A DNA stretch of 64,000 nucleotides from Petaurus breviceps papuanus (Eukaryota > Chordata > Mammalia > Diprotodontia > Petauridae), in contig JAMXIF010000042.1 in assembly GCA_028583685.1 (NCBI GenBank), positions 23,599,713-23,663,712 on the forward strand, in the 5' to 3' direction. Both the position numbers and the translations under genes were made by a program. The notes beneath the pieces were generated by a model. It had not been told where the DNA came from, made no database searches, and was given only the letters and a program-made list of their open reading frames with translations. Shown piece after piece: positions 43,165 through 54,333 of this stretch (within the stretch, counting starts at the first letter, position 1; each line of letters starts with the position of its first letter).

Positions 43165-43530
43165 GATGGTTACTTATCTATTCACATTCCACAACAGACT
43201 TCCACTAGAATTATGCCTCTAAAGGGATAACTGGGGTTTGGTCCCAGGGCACAAAATTTAGAGGTTGCTGATGGCACCCTAGGTCTTTTCTTGCTATAGA
43301 AACAACAGAGGATAGCTCCTAGTAAGCAGGAATAATTAGCTTAAATAGGAAACTAGAACATGGAAGCCAGAAGCTAACCTTCTCCTCCATCCAGACCTCA
43401 CCCAGGTGGGGCAGCCATTGTGTTCCACTCAGGTTTGGGTGGGGATAAATTCTTTGAATAGATTGGCTAGGCTGGGGGCAATTTAAGAAGTAAATGACAT
43501 AATCAAAGTCAGGTCCAACCCCTCATTGTA

Positions 43531-43595
<65 letters not shown>

Positions 43596-43792
43596 AATTA
43601 TTAACCAATCAGAGTTGATCGCCACCCTCAGGAACACCTACTCTTCGGAAGGGCATATAAATGGTGAGCCCACTGCCATGATTGTCTTTGGTCTGAGAGA
43701 TGGCCAAATGACCTTTTTTATTAAAATGCTGGTATTATAAATAAAATGATAAAAATTACCTTAAGATGATGTCTCTCCACCCTTTTTAACCA
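43165..43792 (+). mobile_element. Candidate solo LTR (endogenous-retrovirus-like)
   Basis: A TATA-like box ('gggcatataaatggtgagcc', 43649-43668) is followed about 75 bases later by a polyadenylation-type 'aataaa' near 43741, the promoter-to-poly(A) spacing of an LTR. A CT tract sits upstream. Ends are not defined and no internal viral genes flank it. Fossil; family unassigned. Confidence 0.4.
43532..43595. repeat. (TC)n microsatellite
   Basis: Perfect 'tc' units at about 43535-43585, inside the LTR-like block. Confidence 0.95.
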
Positions 43793-43954
43793 TCACACCT
43801 TTCCTCCTCCCCAATGAGGTCACATTTTCCATCATTTATCTGGGCATAGTTTGTGGTACTCCTTCCAGGAGCAAATGATCCCATTGAGACTATATTCTGT
43901 CCTCAACTAGATCACCATTTAATCTTAGCTCTCTAACAGATTTCAAAGGTCAAA

Positions 43955-44055
43955 GCTTTTCAGTTTATAAAAGAGGAAACTGAGATGCAAAAAAGGGAAG
44001 GCAGTGCCCAATGGTACACAGCAAGTTAACAGAAACCCTTGATCTCTTCACTCCT
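43955..44055 (-). mobile_element. MIR-type SINE, reverse
   Basis: 'tataaaagaggaaactgaga' and 'caatggtacacagcaagtta' match core and head in reverse. Diverged. Confidence 0.6.
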
Positions 44056-44785
44056 AGTTCTATTTTCTTTTCATGGCACAAGACTATTAGAGACCAAAAA
44101 TTAAAGTTTGTTATGTCATTAGGAAGGACATTTCAGAGTTCCCAGCTATAGCTAGACCATGCTGCAAAGACCAAAAAAATCAATATTTCACCTTTTTGTG
44201 TTTTTTTTTAACTGGTTTGAATTTGCAGCATTTTACCTGAATTGATTGAATGTCTTGAAGCCACAGGGGGAAATATTAAACTTCTAGAAAAGTATCTTGG
44301 AAATTGTGAAGAGATACACAGGTAAATGTTGGGGATATAAAAATAAGTTGAAATAAATGTATTTTTTTAAAAGGGGGGAGAAGCTCCTCATAGAAATGTC
44401 TGAAAGGACATGCATGAAGGGAGCTTTTAGATAATAACAATGAAAATCTACTCATACTTATAAACCATTTCCCCCACAACAACACGTGAGATACTTAATG
44501 CAATTATCAATATTTTCAATGTATAAATAGGACGCTGTGGCTCCAAGATTTTAAGTGACTTTCCTAATGTTGTAGAGGGCATTAAACTAAATAATTTCTA
44601 AGGTCTCTCACATCTGTAACCCTGCTTGTGATGTTTTTCATTTTGACTTCCCCATGGTCCAGCTCTTAGTGGGTGTTTATTGAATTATTTACTATGGAAT
44701 TTTTTTTTCTTTTGTGTCTTGTTATTTAGGGCACACTGGAGTAGTCTCCATTCAAAATAACCAATTGGATTACTTGGTTACTTGG
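44056..44785. other. Mostly unassigned
   Basis: A weak MIR-like patch at 44525-44590 ('gattttaagtgactttccta'). Otherwise nothing recognised. Confidence 0.4.
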
Positions 44786-44789
44786 TGCC

Positions 44790-44945
44790 TCTGAGAGGCA
44801 GCATGGCATGAAAGGGAAACTAGATTTGGAGGCAGAAGATCTGCTTTTAACCTCTGGTACCCTTGTTAGTAGCTATATCTCCTTGGGTGAGTCCCTTCCC
44901 CATTCTGGGCTTCAGTTTCTCTACCTATAAAATAGGAAATCCAAG
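44790..44945 (+). mobile_element. MIR-type SINE
   Basis: 'gaggcagcatggcatgaaag' (head), 'tagctatatctccttgggtg' and 'gcttcagtttctctacctat' in order. Confidence 0.8.
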
Positions 44946-45049
44946 TAATTTAATTCAACAAACACTTACTAAGACCAACAGGTCTAGCATAAGGTGATCC
45001 CAGTGAAAGAATGAGGGCAAAGTACCTTACAAAGTACTGTAGGTCGGTG

Positions 45050-45107
45050 AAAGGGAGATAGATAATAGAGACAGATAGATGATGGCTAGATAATAGATAA
45101 TAGGAAC

Positions 45108-45154
<47 letters not shown>

Positions 45155-45164
45155 NNNNNNNNNN

Positions 45165-45233
<69 letters not shown>

Positions 45234-45236
45234 ACA
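45050..45236. repeat. (GATA)n microsatellite containing a 10-N gap
   Basis: Degenerate start, then 'gata' units from about 45105 to 45232, interrupted by ten N at 45155-45164. The fixed 10-N run is an assembly or scaffolding gap, so the true array length is unknown. YLSI-repeat frames with X residues are artefacts. Confidence 0.97.
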
Positions 45237-45600
45237 TTGCCTTCAATATCAAAGAGATGGTCAACATAAGAAAATTCATTAACTGTAATGTTAGAATTCC
45301 ATATGGACTGAATGTAAGTACCTGCCATCCCTTTAGTACATGTTAAGCCATAGAAACAAACAGAAATATTTCCCTGAAATTCTGTAAGTACATAGTAAAG
45401 ACAAAATATGAAGAATTTGTTTTTAAAACATCCTATATAAACTTTATTATAAACACCAGTATTTGATCAAATTGTGGAACATAATAAATACAACTATTTT
45501 AAGTAATTCATTTTTTCTCTGTCATTTTATGTGCTCTAAAAATAATCTGATTAAAGCATATTTATTATAAAAAATAGAAAGAAGATAAAGATGGAGAGAC
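45237..45600. other. Unassigned AT-rich stretch
   Basis: No gene or repeat recognised. Confidence 0.4.
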
Positions 45601-45604
45601 AGAT

Positions 45605-45735
45605 AAAGAGAGCATTTATTAGTGACTTACTATATGTCAGGCACTGTATTAAGTGTTGGAGATACAAATGCTAGAAAACATGCTCCTACTCTTGAGGGAG
45701 CTCATATTCTGATAGGCAATGCAAGCTAGAAGGCA
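45605..45735 (+). mobile_element. Family X fragment
   Basis: 'gcatttattagtgacttact', 'atgtcaggcactgtattaag' and 'gagggagctcatattctgat' are its opening part. Confidence 0.75.
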
Positions 45736-45902
45736 AAAGATACTCTGGTGGAGGCAAGACAGCCAGTAAAGAGGCAGAGTAAACTAAAGAATCAGTTGAA
45801 CTAGGAGTGAAATGATCCATTAGGTAGAAACATTCAGCCAAACTGACTCTGATCCCTTCTTTTTTAACTTTGCATTAGCAAAACCCTCCACTAAAGCCAA
45901 TT

Positions 45903-46130
45903 ATTCAATCAATAAACATTGATTAAGCACCTACTGAGTTACAGGCACCATCCTAGGCACTGGCTTGTAATTCTGATGGATCCTAAGGGTAGGTAAGGAA
46001 GGTACCATGTATTCTCAAAGACAATGCTAATCATGTTCAGGCTCCACTGAGCACTGTTGCCCAATTCAACAAACATTTACTGAGCTGTAAAGGTTTTGGG
46101 CATGGGCCCGCTGATGGATTGTGTCTGTCA
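45903..46130 (+). mobile_element. Family X opening pieces
   Basis: 'caatcaataaacattgatta', 'agcacctactgagttacagg' and 'atcctaggcactgg' at 45905-45962. A second short opening ('caattcaacaaacatttact') lies at 46060-46080. Confidence 0.6.
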
Positions 46131-46570
46131 TTTGAGGGCCAACCTAGCTCATTTAGGAGAGGTTTATTTTCAAAAATTTGGCCACTAAGTGATGACTCTT
46201 TTTTTCCCAGCAGTGACAATTCATAAAGACTCACTATGAAGCAGAGACCAAGTCCTGAAGGATTTGTCCCTTTCAGCTCTGGAACTCCCAAACTGGGATC
46301 CTCAATGTGCTGATTAGTGAGTGCATCACACGGTCCACTGTAATTAAGCAACCTCCAGCCAGGCTTCACTTTAATAGATGGTCATCTTCTCACCAGTCAC
46401 CTTACTGTACCCCACACAGTGTTTGGGCACATAGTAAGCATGTAATAAATGCTTTTTTCCTCTTCCTTCCTTCTTCCTTTATCCTCCCTCCTTCTGTTCC
46501 TCCTTCCTTCTTCTATGGCACAAAATCATTGTGATTGACATCAACAGAGAGATTGAGGGCCCATGCTGAG
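46131..46570. other. Unassigned, with a pyrimidine patch
   Basis: A TTCC-type patch at 46455-46515. An L2-like scrap at 46425-46455 ('cacatagtaagcatgtaata'). The 110-codon minus frame 46037-46369 has no recognisable domain. Confidence 0.4.
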
Positions 46571-46572
46571 AA

Positions 46573-46731
46573 TCATAGATCTTTTTATTTTTGCTTTTTG
46601 GAGGGAGGAAGGTAGGGCAATTGGGGTTAAGTGACTTGTTCAAGGTCACATGGCTAGTTTTTGTATTAAGTGTCTGAGGTCAGATTTGAACTCAGGTCCT
46701 CCTGACTCCAGGACCCCATTCATAGATCTTT
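46573..46731 (-). mobile_element. Short-form SINE, reverse, 5'-truncated, 12-bp duplication
   Basis: Insert 46585-46719: 'ttgctttttggagggaggaa', 'ggttaagtgacttgttcaag' and 'ctcaggtcctcctgactcca', then an abrupt stop before the SINE head. The duplication 'tcatagatcttt' is at 46573-46584 and 46720-46731, exact. Confidence 0.92.
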
Positions 46732-47155
46732 AAAGCTTTAAAGTAAAGGGGGGAAAAGTCCTTAATGGGGGGAAGAGGCATATTTTTCCCCATTTTTAGG
46801 CAGTTTGGTTTTATCTAGAGAAATAGTCTTAATCTGAGATGGAATTTAGAATTATATGCCTCTACTTCCATTAAAATTTATTTGCCCAATCCTAAAACAA
46901 AAAGAAAAAACAAATTTGTGGAAATAGGTGACCATGAATACCAATCATTGAAATTCTTACTGTGACACCATACATATTATTCAATCATCAGTGAACAAAT
47001 ATGTAGTGGGCACCAACATTATGTTTTCCTTTCCCTCAAGGAACTTAAAATTTAAATGTAAAACAAGCCTAATCTACACAATACAAATAATGAATAGGGC
47101 AAGGTAACATAGTTAAGGGCAAAATTCTTGGGAACAAAGTAAAAGTGCTATTGGA
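46732..47155. other. Unassigned stretch
   Basis: No gene or named repeat. Possibly weak family X remnants near 46990-47060 ('ccctcaaggaacttaaaatt'). Confidence 0.4.
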
Positions 47156-47159
47156 CTAG

Positions 47160-47435
47160 GGAGATGAAAGATATCACTGCTGAGAGTCAATCAACAAGCA
47201 TTTATTAAATACCTACTGTGTACCAGGTACTGTGCTGTGTTTGGCTGCTCTCAAGAAGCTTCATGGAGGTGCTGGAGGAGTCAGGAAGTCTTCTTACAGG
47301 AAATAGTTTTGCAATGGGACTTGAAGGATAGACAGAATTAGGATGTGTTCCCTAAATAGGGAAGAACAAAAAAAAATGAGAAATAAGTAAGGGAAGACAT
47401 AGAATTAGTAATGAACATAATGTGCCAAGAAGAAA
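47160..47435 (+). mobile_element. Family X fragment
   Basis: 'caatcaacaagcatttatta', 'taccaggtactgtgctgtgt', 'tctcaagaagcttcatggag' and 'gggacttgaaggatagacag' follow family order. Confidence 0.75.
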
Positions 47436-47439
47436 AATA

Positions 47440-47655
47440 TAGAACATAGGATTATAGAATTAGAGCCAGAAAGGATATTAAAAGCTACTGAACTCAACCT
47501 CCTAATTTTACAGATAAGTGAACTAAGACTAAGAGAGGTTGAATCACTTGGCCAGGATCACAATGGCTAGCTATCATTTGAGGCAGAATTTAAATACATG
47601 TCTTCCTGACTCCAAGACCAGCACTCAGTCCACTTTGCTATCCAGTTGCCCAGGC
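47440..47655 (-). mobile_element. MIR3-like SINE inserted in family X, reverse
   Basis: 'gccagaaaggatattaaaag', 'ttttacagataagtgaacta' and 'catgtcttcctgactccaag' give a near-complete reversed copy. Family X-like text resumes after it ('gaccttgaaagccaatc', 47721-47737). Confidence 0.85.
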
Positions 47656-47759
47656 TTTGGTTAGAGCAAACTAGATAGTGGGATCAATGTAAAATAAAAT
47701 GGGGTGGGACATATTGAGTAGGACCTTGAAAGCCAATCAAAGCAGATGGAATTTGTTAC

Positions 47760-48480
47760 ATTTGATGGTACCATTATTCTCATAGTCACAGAGATTTGAA
47801 ACCTTAGGGTCACTTCTGATTCTTCTTTCTTTCTACATTCAATCAGATTTCAAATCTTATCAATTCTACCTCCCATCTTCTGTCACATCTTTTCTGTCTT
47901 CTCCACTGTTACTGCTATAAGACAGACCTTCCTTCTTTCAAGCCTGGACTACTGCAATACTGTCTTAATTTTTCTTCCTGCGCTCAGTCTCACCCCTCTT
48001 CAGACCTTTTCCAAAAATGTTTGATGCAGTTAGATAGTTCAGTGGATAGATCATTGGGCCTGGAGTCATGAGTTTAAATCCTGTCAGGGACATTTACTCG
48101 CTGTGTGACCCTGGGCAAATCACTTAACCTCTGTCTGTCTGAGTTTCCTCATCTATAGAAAGGGAATAAAGATAGTACCCATCTCCCAGAATAGTTATAA
48201 GAAAAAATGAAGTAAAATTTGTAAAGCATTTTGCAAACCTTAAAGTACTATATAAAAGCTAGCTATTGTTGTTTTTATATGTTTTCTCCCCTGATATATC
48301 TTCAAGGGTAGGAACTATTTCACTTGGGGTTTTTTTTGTTTGTGTGTTGTTTGTTTCTTTGGGTTTTTTTTTCAGGGGTTGGGTTATCCCTAGGACCCAA
48401 CACAGTTTTTAGCACGTAGTAGTGGGTGCTTGATATATATTTGTTCATTGATTAATTAATTATTGGATTTAATAGGAGCA
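47760..48480 (+). mobile_element. L2 LINE, ORF2 end and 3' UTR, split by a MIR
   Basis: 'ttagggtcacttctgattct', 'caaatcttatcaattctacc', 'ctactgcaatactgtcttaa', then after the MIR 'tcaagggtaggaactatttc', 'acacagtttttagcacgtag' and 'tgatatatatttgttcattg'. Coding decayed. Confidence 0.82.
48026..48275 (+). mobile_element. Full-length MIR SINE inserted in L2
   Basis: 'gcagttagatagttcagtgg' (head), 'cgctgtgtgaccctgggcaa', 'gagtttcctcatctatagaa', then the L2-type tail 'aaagcattttgcaaacctta' and 'agtactatataaaagctagc'. One of the most complete MIR copies here. Confidence 0.9.
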
Positions 48481-48684
48481 GCATGTTATAGTGGAAAGAG
48501 ATTAACATGGAGTCAGAGAACTATTGGTAGAATGAGATGAATGAGAGAGTCAAAAGAGCTCATCCAATTTGGAGTCAAAATGAGTTAGAATACCATTATA
48601 CTGATGAGTCAGGTCCTACTTCTTCCCTCCTTGATTTCCCAAGTGACCAACACCACAAAAATGGAAGTTGTTATTTATTCATTT

Positions 48685-48840
48685 AATCTCACATTGTTTT
48701 GCAATCCTTTTCTACGTTTATCACACTCTAAACTGTGTTTTATGTATCATATATATACCTTCTCATTGCTACCGGATCATAAGATCCTTGAGGGCAGGGG
48801 TCATAAATTATCTTGTCTTTATTCTTTCCCTCCCTCATTC
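48685..48840 (+). mobile_element. L2 3' fragment
   Basis: 'tcataagatccttgagggca' and the preceding 'atcatatatataccttctca' match the L2 end. Confidence 0.65.
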
Positions 48841-49555
48841 CCATGCATATGTCAGTGTTCTTCATACAAGAACTCATTTCCTATAACTTTTTTATTAATG
48901 TAGTATTTTCCCTACAATAACTCAGTGAGATTCATAGCACAACTATCATTATTCTTTTTGTATGATAATATGTTTTATTATCAGACCAAAGTGATTTTTG
49001 AAGATATATAGGAAATAATATTCTGTGAACAATGAGAGCATTTAATTTTCTCATTCAGCATAGCAAAATGGCCTAGAGTATTGGTCTACCTAATAGTTTC
49101 TCATCTTTTTGAGTGTGAATATCTGATTTTCCTTCTCTGGGAAGATTTGAAGATTTAATTGATCAGAAGCATTACTTGTAGAATAAGGACCCTCTTGATC
49201 CACAGTTTTCAATTCCAGTGGAACCAACCCATTCTTCCAAAGCAGAGAAATTACAGTACAAATTTTCTACTGAAGGAAAATGGACTGATCATACCGTATA
49301 AATCCCTTTGTGTTTTAAAGTTAACAGAGGTGTTTTTGTCATTATTCAGGCCTGGCAGGATTAAAACTATGTCATGGCATGGAGATGATCCTGGGCTCTC
49401 AAGAGCTATGCCAAGAGAGAAAAAGTTCCAGCAGGTTTTTTGAAGTTGGAAAGGCTTTGAGCTTGGTGGGCCACCATCTGTCAGAGAATTGGCCGGGCTA
49501 AATGTGGACAGTCACATTCAATAGGGAGGCTGCCATTTGGGGATACATTTTTTGG
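48841..49555. other. Unassigned, gene-free
   Basis: A 94-codon plus frame (49159-49443) has no recognisable domain. No repeat identified. Confidence 0.4.
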
Positions 49556-49559
49556 TCAT

Positions 49560-49790
49560 GGTTCAATTCAATTCAAAGGCAATTTATCAATCTATCTGTT
49601 GGCCACACTGGGAATACAGAAACATCTATAAAGGTCCCTGTCCTCAATTAATGTACCTTCTACTGAGGATGAAGGAGAGAAGGAAAGTGTTCAACAAGTA
49701 CACAGACAAATGAATAGACTTAGTTAACATAGGAAAAGTGTTTGGCAAACCTTAAATAACTATAAATGGGAGTTACATTTATTACAAAAC
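49560..49790 (+). mobile_element. Family X fragment with MIR tail
   Basis: 'caattcaattcaaaggcaat', 'ctgggaatacagaaacatct' and 'gtccctgtcctcaattaatg' are diverged family X. 'gtttggcaaaccttaaataa' at 49740 is a MIR tail. Confidence 0.55.
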
Positions 49791-50039
49791 ATATTTACAA
49801 TTCAAAATAAAAACATTGTGGGGATGGAATCTCCTTCTGTTCTGCCCTACAAGGCAATATGCTTAGGAACTGGACTATGGGAACAATAACAACTCATTTT
49901 TTTGTTCTGGAAATTTGCAGAATACTTGGCAAATAATAAAGATTTACATTTATAGAACACTGGGGAAACACTCTTGTGGGATTAAAGAGTATTCTCTCCA
50001 CCACCCCCTCCCAATTCCTTGATTATGACATGAAATGGG

Positions 50040-50302
50040 GTAGAATTAGCTACAGCTGTTTGCTGTGGTCCTAGACTGTGATTTCGTTGGTGCAAGGAAC
50101 TCACAGAGGAGAAACATATTTTATTAATGCAAATCAGGAACTACATAGCAACTAAATAACCCTGGAGAGATACCTGAGAGTCCTGAGAGATTGCACAAGT
50201 CCACTCAGCAGGGACACATTCATGGATCAGAAGCCCTGCATCTGAATCCATGTCTTACTGACTCTGAAGCCTGTTCTCTATCCCCTAAGCCAGGAAGGGT
50301 GG
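50040..50302 (-). mobile_element. Second marsupial SINE family, reverse
   Basis: 'gtgatttcgttggtgcaagg', 'aactcacagaggagaaac', 'gcatctgaatccatgtctta' and 'ctctatcccctaagcc' follow the same family as at 2.35 kb, but longer. Confidence 0.6.
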
Positions 50303-50860
50303 GACCCCTTTAGTAATTCTAAAGGAAGCTGTTCAGTGCAGTCAACTGATTTTTCTTACACTACCTTCCATGATTACAAACCTTCCATCCAAGGCCAAGG
50401 GCCTACTAGCCACAGAAAAACTCCCCTTCTTTCCTAGATGCCACCACTTGTATTTCCATCTCCTTCTTCTGAAGTTGTTGCTGTCCAAAACCACAATCCA
50501 ACCCCAATCTTTTGTCTCATTCCATAATTCACATCCTATCCTTGCAGCTAGCACAAGGATGGAGACTTCAGTGGCAGGATTAAAAATGGAAGGGAGGGCA
50601 AAATGTCACGCAATTCCTTCCACTCCTTGTGTCATATTAGTGTTGGGAAGGACCTCTTCCCCTAAGTCCCTCCCAATTTTCTCCAGCAGCTATAACAGCC
50701 TGAGCCTGCTGATGTCTATATTATGTTGGCTAGTCTTTCACTCTACCAGATGCCTCAATTTCATCTATATGCCATTTTTTTCTATAGTAAAAAAAAAAAG
50801 TGGGAAGAGAATAGGATAGCTTCTAACCCCCTGGTTCCATTTCTGCCAACAGTTGTTTTT
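50303..50860 (+). other. Unassigned; 149-codon plus frame not recognised
   Basis: The longest non-repeat open frame, 50370-50819, encodes a Ser/Leu-rich peptide with no identifiable domain, no obvious Kozak start context and a Lys-rich end over an A-run. With no neighbouring exons I treat it as probably chance. Confidence 0.3.
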
Positions 50861-50861
50861 C

Positions 50862-51460
50862 CTCCTTCATTTTCAAACAGGACCAATGATATCATGGGAT
50901 GATGACTTATGGATGAATTGTATTTAAGTGAGGCAGAGTTGCACAAAGTCATCAGCCTCATTCTCTCTTCCAGCGTCATTGAAGTCCAATCAAAATTAGA
51001 GCCTGGGATGCAGTGGATGACCTTGGCACCTTCAATGTCTGACCAACTCTAAGGATTCTATAGCACCTACTTCAGCTGCCTTCACGGCCCATCTGCCCAT
51101 TCTCCTGAGGAGAGTCTTCACATAGTTGGAGTAGACACTCCCTAACTCAACAACAGCTTTGAGGCCTTTTAGCGACCCTCAACCTGTCATAACCAGTCTG
51201 TTGAGACAGTTTCACCTCAGTGCGGCCACTGTGCATTCTAGAACTTGTTGGAGCCATTGGTGGACATCAAAGTGGGATAAGCAACCAGGATAAGGGCCCA
51301 GCAAGCCTTCAAATCAGAGGCACTAGGCCTCCCTGAACACTCCTTCTGCCCCAGTAATAAGAGGCCTTAGTAATCCTGAAAAGGGATGAGAGCTGACCTC
51401 AGGAAGAGATAGGAGAGCCATGTTGAAAACCATTCTGCAGCAGACTATGGAGAAAACTCT
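50862..51460 (+). other. Unassigned block resembling an interspersed repeat or retrocopy
   Basis: A compact GC-richer segment beginning 'aggaccaatgatatcatggg' and including 'gtcatcagcctcattctctc', 'tggatgaccttggcacctt' and 'gtgcggccactgtgcattct'. It feels like a member of a marsupial repeat family but I cannot name it, and it encodes no long frame. Confidence 0.4.
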
Positions 51461-51507
51461 TCCAAGAAATTATTCACTAGCAACAATAACTCATTGTGAA
51501 AGGACCT

Positions 51508-52040
51508 CCTCAACAATCAATCATCCAATCTGAATTTCTTAAGCACCTACTATATGTCAGGCACCGTGTTAAACACTAAAGATACAAAGAAAGGCAAAAA
51601 TAGTCCCTGCTCTCAAGGAGCTTTCAGTCTAATCAGAAATATCACACATAAACAAACATGAACAAACAAAACATATATAATAGAGAATAAACTCAGAATA
51701 AACTGATGGTGATCTCAGAAGGAAGGCACTACGGTTAAGGAAGACTGGGAAAGACTTCTTGCAGAAGATAAGACTTCAAATGAGACTTGAAGAAAGCCAG
51801 GGCACTTAGGAGATAGAGATAAAGAAAGACAGAATGCATGGGGAGAGCCAGTAAAAATGCTCAGAGTTGGGAGATAGAGTAGGAAGAGGCCGTCATCACT
51901 GGACCAAAGAGTACATGGAGAGGAGTAACATCTAAATGGATAGTAAAGGTAGTAAGGACTTCTATTATGTGGTGTTTTGAAAGTCAAACAGAAAATGTTA
52001 TGTTTGACCCTGGAGGTAATAGTTTAATTGACTACAGTCA
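51508..52040 (+). mobile_element. Family X, long unsplit copy
   Basis: Best uninterrupted copy: 'cttaagcacctactatatgt', 'caggcaccgtgttaaacact', 'tgctctcaaggagctttcag', 'ggcactacggttaaggaaga', 'gagacttgaagaaagccagg', 'ccagtaaaaatgctcagagt' and 'tttgaccctggaggtaatag'. No coding potential on the plus strand. Confidence 0.8.
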
Positions 52041-52339
52041 ATAATTTACTGACTGATCGATGGATGCTTAGGAAGCCTGAATTCCATAGGTTAAATGGTT
52101 TCATTCACTTTCTTTTCCCATTCAGATCTCACATGGCACTTGATTTACATCTCTTATTCATAATCAGGTTTCAAGTTATATTATAATTATTCAAATTGTC
52201 CTCACCAAACGCATAGACTCATGTACGTGTGTCTGTATGATAGTGATAGAATCAATCTTTTTTTGATGTTTGTTTCTGCTCTTGTGTGAAGCTCAATGTC
52301 ACATGAGAGACCCTTAATAAATCCTTGTGAAAATAAACT

Positions 52340-52625
52340 ATTTCTTTCTAAAGCATTTATTGAGTGCCCAGCATTGCACTGTGCTGGGCAAGGCATGGAT
52401 TTGGACTCCAAAGACCTGTGCTCTACTACTTGTTACCTCTAAGGTCTTTGAAAGGCCCCTTCAGTTCTCTGGGTCTCGATGTTCACCATTTATAAAGCTA
52501 AATGAAACTAAATGGCCTCTAATGTCCAGATCTTAGTTCTATGGTCCTATGGAATGCTATATTTAGCCTTTGTCCTCCAGGAGTTTAACACCTGAGTGAG
52601 GAAACCAGATATACACAGCCATGAC
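52340..52625 (+). mobile_element. Family X opening split by a MIR3-like SINE
   Basis: 'aaagcatttattgagtgccc' and 'attgcactgtgctgggcaag' begin family X. From about 52392 'catggatttggactccaaag' to 'ttctatggtcctatggaatg' is a MIR3-like SINE. Family X resumes as 'gtcctccaggagtttaacac'. Confidence 0.65.
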
Positions 52626-53765
52626 TTCTATGAAGACAGCATGGCTTTTACTAGAGGTCCAATAAGCTGCTGAAGGGATAGACTCATGAGCTACTATTAC
52701 ATAATGATATATGAAAACTGAGACAATACTCTCATTCCAACCTCCTATTTTAGCTGCAAAATTAAACAAAAATCCATTCCCAGTTGAAACTTGGCATGTG
52801 TGGTCTTAGCCTGGGAGTAAAATTTCCCTCAAATATAAAGAAATATGCTTTAGCTATTTTTGAATCATATGAATGTTTTTTTTAAAATGTATATTTTTTG
52901 AGGACTTGAGACCTTTTCTTTTGTCCTTGAGTAACTCTAAATGCTTTTTGCTTTTTGGAACCAAATTTGGCAAGTGATTCATTTCTATGCAAACCAATTA
53001 TACCCTCAGATATTATTTTAGTCAAAGTGTAGCTGAAAAATACATAGCACTCCACACACTCTATATTTTCCTTGTCATGGCATTAATTTTGCAGAGTGCT
53101 TTTGGAAAAGTAATGCAAGATAGTCTTAAAGATCTGTTTTTCTGACTTCCAGAAAACCCTTGGGGCCCAATTTAATCTCAGGGTTTTCGTTCAAAACTCC
53201 TACTGAAGCCAAGGGGAGTTCTCCACCAAAGACCAGCAGTGGAGAAACAATGAAAGATTCTAAGAGCCCTCATTAGGATGATTGCTGAAGTGTCCGCTTG
53301 CTGGTTAGCTGATTGGTCATGCTTTAACTGCAAGAAGGAATGTTTTGTCCTATTAGAATGTAACTCTGGGGGCAAAAAGCATCCATCTTGGAATAAGACA
53401 AGAAAGAAAGTATCTTGCTCCAAAGAGGAGCTACTCTATGTGATCAAATGAAAAAGAAGAGGAGAGCTGAGCCTGGTTCTACCCTCCCTTCCCTACCATC
53501 GATGCTGGCTGAGCAGTGCTGCTAAGAATACAATTGCTTTCAAGGGTTTGAGATTTTCCCTCTGTGCTTGATGTAAAAAGTCCCCATTGTGACCAAGATT
53601 AGTTTCCTCATGACCTGCTCTCCCCAAATTCCACTATTCTAATTGCCCTCAGTCAGCACAGATGGTCCCTGAATTTCAGTAAGCTTGTGGTATATAAGGA
53701 GAGTGTGAGAAATGTACTGGTGATAAATGCAAAAATAGGAAGGCATAAGCAAAGGAAATCAATCT
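52626..53765. other. Unique stretch, no repeat recognised
   Basis: Small frames (52563-52769, 53178-53423 minus) are unrecognised. A few MIR-like words only. Candidate host-unique sequence. Confidence 0.4.
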
Positions 53766-53768
53766 GTT

Positions 53769-53936
53769 CAATTGTGTCAAACTCAAAATGACTCATCTTG
53801 ACTTAGAAAACCACAAATTAACATTATCTATGTTGTATTATATTTTAACTTATTTGTTAAACATTTTCCCAATTATATTTATCTGCTTCAGACCACACTA
53901 AAGAGTTTTGCCAACAGCCAGAGTTTGATACCTATA
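53769..53936 (+). mobile_element. Small hAT-like inverted-repeat element
   Basis: Left end 'caattgtgtcaaactc' (53769-53784) and right end 'gagtttgatacctatac' (53921-53937) are near-complementary around 'tcaaactc'. The interior 'gttaaacattttcccaatta' parallels the element at 21.6 kb. Non-coding. Confidence 0.68.
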
Positions 53937-54265
53937 CAGCCTAATTATGAAAATATTCTGAGCCAAGAAAAAGCTATCCCAAAGGCTTCCGTTGCCTCAT
54001 TAGCCATGCCCTACTTATTCCAATAGCAAAGGAACTGTTATTTCATGAGTGTGGGGAACTCCTAGCACTATAATTGCCTCCCAGCCCATCTATAACTTAG
54101 TACAAACCCAGGTCTTTGTCTCCAAATGAAAGGTTCTAGTTTTTCTATCATGAACCCCTTTGGAAGTCTGGAGAAGTCTAAGCACCCCTTATGAGGATAA
54201 TATTTTGAAATCAATAAAATACATAGGATTACAAAGAAAATTATGCATATTGAAATAATTATCTA
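53937..54265. other. Unassigned stretch
   Basis: No gene or named repeat recognised. Confidence 0.4.
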
Positions 54266-54333
54266 AATATGTGTGTATATATGTGTGTGTCCATGCACAT
54301 ATGCATATATATAGTGTGTGGGGGGGGGTGTAT
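54266..54333. repeat. TG/TA simple repeat with a G-run
   Basis: 'gtgtgtatatatgtgtgtgt' followed by 'gtgtgtgggggggggtgtat'. Confidence 0.88.

Noticed and set aside
44950-45328. Frames with YLSIYLSI repeats as a repeat protein
   Set aside because: Translation of the (GATA)n array across an N gap.
50370-50819. 149-codon plus-strand open frame as a gene
   Set aside because: Low-complexity Ser/Leu composition, no recognisable domain, no splice or promoter context, and the end runs over an A-rich tract.
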